Source of the DNA: Planctomycetota bacterium
Lineage (GTDB): Bacteria > Planctomycetota > Planctomycetia > Isosphaerales > Isosphaeraceae
NCBI GenBank assembly: GCA_021818605.1
Contig: JAKAUH010000588.1
Location: forward strand, 1 to 8,028
DNA: 8,028 nt
Reading direction: 5' to 3'
The position numbers and the translations under genes are program-made. Positions 5,991 to 8,028 of the stretch are shown piece after piece. The notes under the pieces were generated by a model. That model saw only the letters and a list, made by a program, of their open reading frames with translations. It was not told the origin of the DNA and did not search any database. Position 1 is the first letter of the stretch. Each line of letters opens with the position of its first letter.

Positions 5991-7268
5991 GTGATCGAGA
6001 CGACATGCTGTATTGTGGGCGGCGGACCGGCGGGGATGGTGCTCGGGTTCCTGCTGGCGCGGGCGGGGGTCGAGGTCGTCGTGCTGGAGAAGCACGCGGA
6101 TTTCCTCCGCGACTTCCGCGGGGACACGATCCATCCGTCGACCTTGCAGATCCTCAACGAGCTGGGGCTGCTCGACGAGTTCCTGCGCCGCCCGCACCAG
6201 GAGGCGCGGCAGATCGGCGGCGTGGTGGGCGACGAGGAGGTGCCCGTGGCCGACTTCGCGCACGCCGGCACGCGCTGCCCGTTCATCGCGTTCATGCCGC
6301 AGTGGGACTTCCTCGACTTCATGGCCGAGCACGCACGGCGCTATCCGACGTTCCGGCTGATCTTGCGGGCCGAGGTGACCGACCTGATCCAGCAGGACGG
6401 CCAGGTTGTCGGCGTGACGGCGAAGACGCCCGACGGCCCGCTGGAGGTCCGGGCGAAACTGACGTTCGGCACCGACGGCCGGCATTCGACGACGCGTGCC
6501 TGCGCCGGGCTGGTCGTCGAAAACGTCGGAGCGCCGATCGATGTGCTGTGGATGCGGATCTCGCGGTCGCCGAACGACCCCGAGCAGCCGCTGGGGCGGT
6601 TCGGCCAGGGGCGGATCCTGGTGATGATCTACCGGGAGGAGTACTGGCAATGCGGCTTCGTCATTCCCAAGGGGGGCATTGACGCCCTCCGCGCCCGGGG
6701 GATCGAGGCGTTCCGCGACGACATCGTGGCGATCGCGCCGTTCCTGCGCGACCGCGTGGGGGAGCTGAAGAGCTGGGACGACGTCAAGCTGCTGACGGTC
6801 GTTATCGACCGCCTGCGCGAGTGGTCGGTCCCGGGCCTTCTGTGCATCGGGGATGCGGCGCACGCGATGTCGCCGGTGGGTGGGGTGGGCATCAACCTGG
6901 CGATCCAGGACGCGGTGGCGGCGGCGAACCTCCTGGCGGCGCCCCTGCGCGAGGATCGGCTGACGCTCGACGACCTGCGGAAGGTGCAGTCGCGCCGCGA
7001 GTGGCCCACGCGGATGACGCAGGGGCTCCAGGTCCTGATCCAGGACCGGGTGATCGGCCGGGTGCTGGTGGCGGCCGGGCCGTTGCGGATGCCGCTGGCA
7101 CTTCGATTACTGAAGCGGTTCCCGTTCCTCCGCCGCATCCCGGCGCGAATCATCGGGATCGGCTTCCGGCCGGAGCATGTGCGCACGGACGAGGTGGTTG
7201 CGCCGGCAGGCCGCGCGTCGGCTTTCGGAGATCACCATGCCTCGACGACGGGCAACGTCCCGGCATGA
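5991..7268 (+). CDS. FAD-dependent oxidoreductase / aromatic-ring monooxygenase-like (FAD_binding_3 family)
   Basis: 425 residues from GTG 5991 (457 if ATG 5895 is used). This is a class A flavoprotein monooxygenase of the PHBH/UbiH superfamily; the family oxidises aromatic, quinone or polyketide substrates with O2 and NAD(P)H, but the substrate here cannot be named. The three family landmarks are in order. The Rossmann motif GGGPAG (10-15) leads to VVVLEKH with the ribose-binding Glu at 33. The DG motif is FGTDGRHSTTR (~159-169). The GD motif is LLCIGDAAHAMSPVGG (~283-298), followed by GVGINLAIQDAVAAANLL. The C-terminal stretch RREWPTR...RFPFLRRIPARIIGIG, ending near RPEHV, is typical of a widespread uncharacterised subgroup. 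No signal peptide or membrane helix is seen, so it is probably cytosolic. It follows the reductase cluster on the same strand but may have its own promoter. It converges on the toxin-antitoxin remnant. Confidence 0.9.
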   Translation: MIETTCCIVGGGPAGMVLGFLLARAGVEVVVLEKHADFLRDFRGDTIHPSTLQILNELGLLDEFLRRPHQEARQIGGVVGDEEVPVADFAHAGTRCPFIAFMPQWDFLDFMAEHARRYPTFRLILRAEVTDLIQQDGQVVGVTAKTPDGPLEVRAKLTFGTDGRHSTTRACAGLVVENVGAPIDVLWMRISRSPNDPEQPLGRFGQGRILVMIYREEYWQCGFVIPKGGIDALRARGIEAFRDDIVAIAPFLRDRVGELKSWDDVKLLTVVIDRLREWSVPGLLCIGDAAHAMSPVGGVGINLAIQDAVAAANLLAAPLREDRLTLDDLRKVQSRREWPTRMTQGLQVLIQDRVIGRVLVAAGPLRMPLALRLLKRFPFLRRIPARIIGIGFRPEHVRTDEVVAPAGRASAFGDHHASTTGNVPA

Positions 7269-7363
7269 ACCCCGATTTCCGGCCGGTTGGGTCTCACCAT
7301 GTCCGGCCGGATCGGCGAGACTGGCCCAATCCCGGTGGAGTTGGCGTCGAAGAAGACGTTCAT
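7232..7363 (-). pseudogene. Truncated PIN-like (DUF5615-type) toxin remnant coupled to the DUF433 gene
   Basis: ATG at 7363 overlaps the DUF433 stop as ATGA (7363-7360), the usual translational coupling of antitoxin and toxin. The 43-residue frame begins MNVFFDAN, which is how DUF5615 PIN-like toxins typically start, with the acidic Asp of the nuclease fold. DUF5615 proteins are the usual partners of DUF433 antitoxins. After residue 8 the sequence (STGIGPVSPIRP...) no longer resembles the family and ends after 43 residues, against a usual length above 100. The last 37 nt lie antisense to the oxidoreductase 3' end. A one-base shift after DAN would restore the usual Leu but not a full toxin. 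The call rests on eight residues plus context. Confidence 0.5.
7278..7311. repeat. GC-rich inverted repeat between convergent genes
   Basis: TCCGGCCGG (7278-7286) and CCGGCCGGA (7303-7311) form a 9-bp perfect stem with a 16-nt loop, starting 10 nt after the oxidoreductase stop. An imperfect outer pairing also exists between TTGGGTCTC (7287-7295) and GAGACTGGCCCAA (7317-7329). No T-tract follows on either strand, so it is not a canonical intrinsic terminator. It could still stall transcription or stabilise the 3' end of the mRNA. Confidence 0.4.
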
Positions 7364-7941
7364 GCGGCGAGCTCTTCCTCGAAGGCAACCGCCGCGAGGA
7401 CATGCTCCTTCCCGATGCCGAACCACTTGGCGACGAATGCCGCGTTCCGGTCGTTGGCGTAGGATGAATCGCGAAGGACGGAAGTGGCGATGCCGACGCC
7501 TTCGACAATGGGCTGGCCGAAGTGGATCTTCGGATCGATGACCACCCTGTTGGCGATGTGCCACCTGATCGCCTGCTCGGTCGTCCGGTCGTAGTCGATC
7601 TTCTCCAGGAAGGGCAGGATTTTCCGGTCGAAGTAGGCCTGTTTGGTGATCGCCTCGATGACGCTGTGGCCCTCATCCTGGCTCAGGCCGGTCGTGAAGA
7701 TCTTCCTGTTGGCGACGTAGATTGCCCGCCGGCAGAACGGGTGGTCGCCGTACTCCTGGCGGAGATGGTTGTAGACCTTGCGGAGATACGGTAGGGGGAC
7801 GCCGGCATCTCTCAGCTTCCCGCCGATATTGAGCTCGATCAGGTCGAGAAAACTGATCGCGTCCTCCTTCTCGTAGGCCGGGTAGTCGCTCTGGAATACC
7901 GGATTGGAGATCCGGCTCGAGGCCCCCGGCCGCGAAACCAT
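7360..7941 (-). CDS. DUF433 domain protein, antitoxin-like (C-terminal frame of a frameshifted gene)
   Basis: 193 residues as an open frame from ATG 7941. The C-terminal ~60 residues fit DUF433 (VapB45-like antitoxins): VVIDPKIHFGQPIVEGVGI, then a helical segment with VAKWFGIGKEHVLAAVAFEEEL. The middle part, NPVFQSDYPAYEKEDAISFLDLIEL followed by LRDAGVPLPYLRKVYNHLR, is the conserved linker of the longer DUF433 proteins that carry a MerR-like helix-turn-helix at the N-terminus. That helix-turn-helix is present just upstream in another frame. Restoring one G at 7923-7927 would join them into a 220-residue protein. ATG 7941 has a plausible AAGGG upstream, so a shortened protein lacking the DNA-binding part could still be made. 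It overlaps the downstream toxin-like start by ATGA. The likely role of the intact protein is antitoxin and autorepressor of a PIN-like toxin. Confidence 0.8.
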   Translation of the reverse strand: MVSRPGASSRISNPVFQSDYPAYEKEDAISFLDLIELNIGGKLRDAGVPLPYLRKVYNHLRQEYGDHPFCRRAIYVANRKIFTTGLSQDEGHSVIEAITKQAYFDRKILPFLEKIDYDRTTEQAIRWHIANRVVIDPKIHFGQPIVEGVGIATSVLRDSSYANDRNAAFVAKWFGIGKEHVLAAVAFEEELAA

Positions 7942-8021
7942 TCGCGCACCCTTCGCGGCTGCAACCCGGTCAGCCGGGATGCTTCTCCGACGCTATAGAT
8001 GCCCCTTCCGATCACCTCCAT
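7839..8021 (-). pseudogene. MerR-like helix-turn-helix N-terminal fragment of the DUF433 gene
   Basis: ATG 8021 opens a frame beginning MEVIGRGIYSVGEASRLTGL and continuing QPRRVREWFRGRG, a MerR-type winged-helix recognition segment of the kind found at the N-terminus of long DUF433 proteins. The frame then runs into unrelated residues (PRAGSPIRYSRATTRP...) and stops at 7839. The DUF433 continuation lies in the neighbouring frame. The break is at the G run at 7923-7927 (codons 32-33). The promoter and most of the ribosome binding region lie beyond the right edge. Confidence 0.7.
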
Positions 8022-8028
8022 CGTCTTC

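Noticed and set aside
5141..6863. Long overlapping minus-strand frames opposite the small membrane gene and the oxidoreductase
   Set aside because: No recognisable domains, biased composition, and both plus-strand genes are well supported by motifs and ribosome sites.
7920..7941. Programmed -1 ribosomal frameshift in the DUF433 gene
   Set aside because: The site is a plain G5 run without a canonical XXXYYYZ heptamer or known precedent in DUF433 genes; a mutation or homopolymer error is simpler.

Overview
This is a GC-rich, gene-dense bacterial window with long GC-driven shadow frames on both strands. A quinol-type nitric oxide reductase, UppP and a DUF433 antitoxin point to a free-living high-GC bacterium. 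My guess is Planctomycetota (Isosphaeraceae-like), based only on overall protein flavour; nothing here fixes the taxon.

Left third, minus strand (about 2660 down to 1): a divergent promoter region leads into uppP (undecaprenyl-diphosphatase). Its 3' end overlaps the start of a long open frame that runs off the left edge. The first ~515 residues of that frame resemble AddB/UvrD-type helicase-nuclease proteins. The last ~55-60 residues in the window are unmistakably aspartokinase. The frame has no stop across the junction, so this is a true gene fusion, a deletion scar or an assembly misjoin.

Centre, plus strand (about 2735-7268): a near-consensus promoter precedes a single-subunit quinol nitric oxide reductase with all expected haem, FeB and quinol residues. 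It is followed 55 nt later by a small membrane protein. That protein carries a four-cysteine module resembling the zinc-ribbon segment of IS1182-type transposases, set between membrane helices. After a 181-nt gap comes an FAD-dependent monooxygenase-like oxidoreductase, whose best start is an internal GTG. The reductase and the small membrane protein probably form an operon for nitric oxide detoxification or respiration.

Right end, minus strand (8021 down to 7232): a toxin-antitoxin-like pair that appears to be decaying. The DUF433 antitoxin is split from its helix-turn-helix N-terminus by one missing G in a G run. The coupled downstream gene begins like a PIN-like (DUF5615) toxin but loses similarity after about eight residues, near the 3' end of the convergent oxidoreductase gene. 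A hairpin-capable GC inverted repeat lies between the convergent genes. I saw no tRNA, rRNA, CRISPR array or complete insertion sequence.
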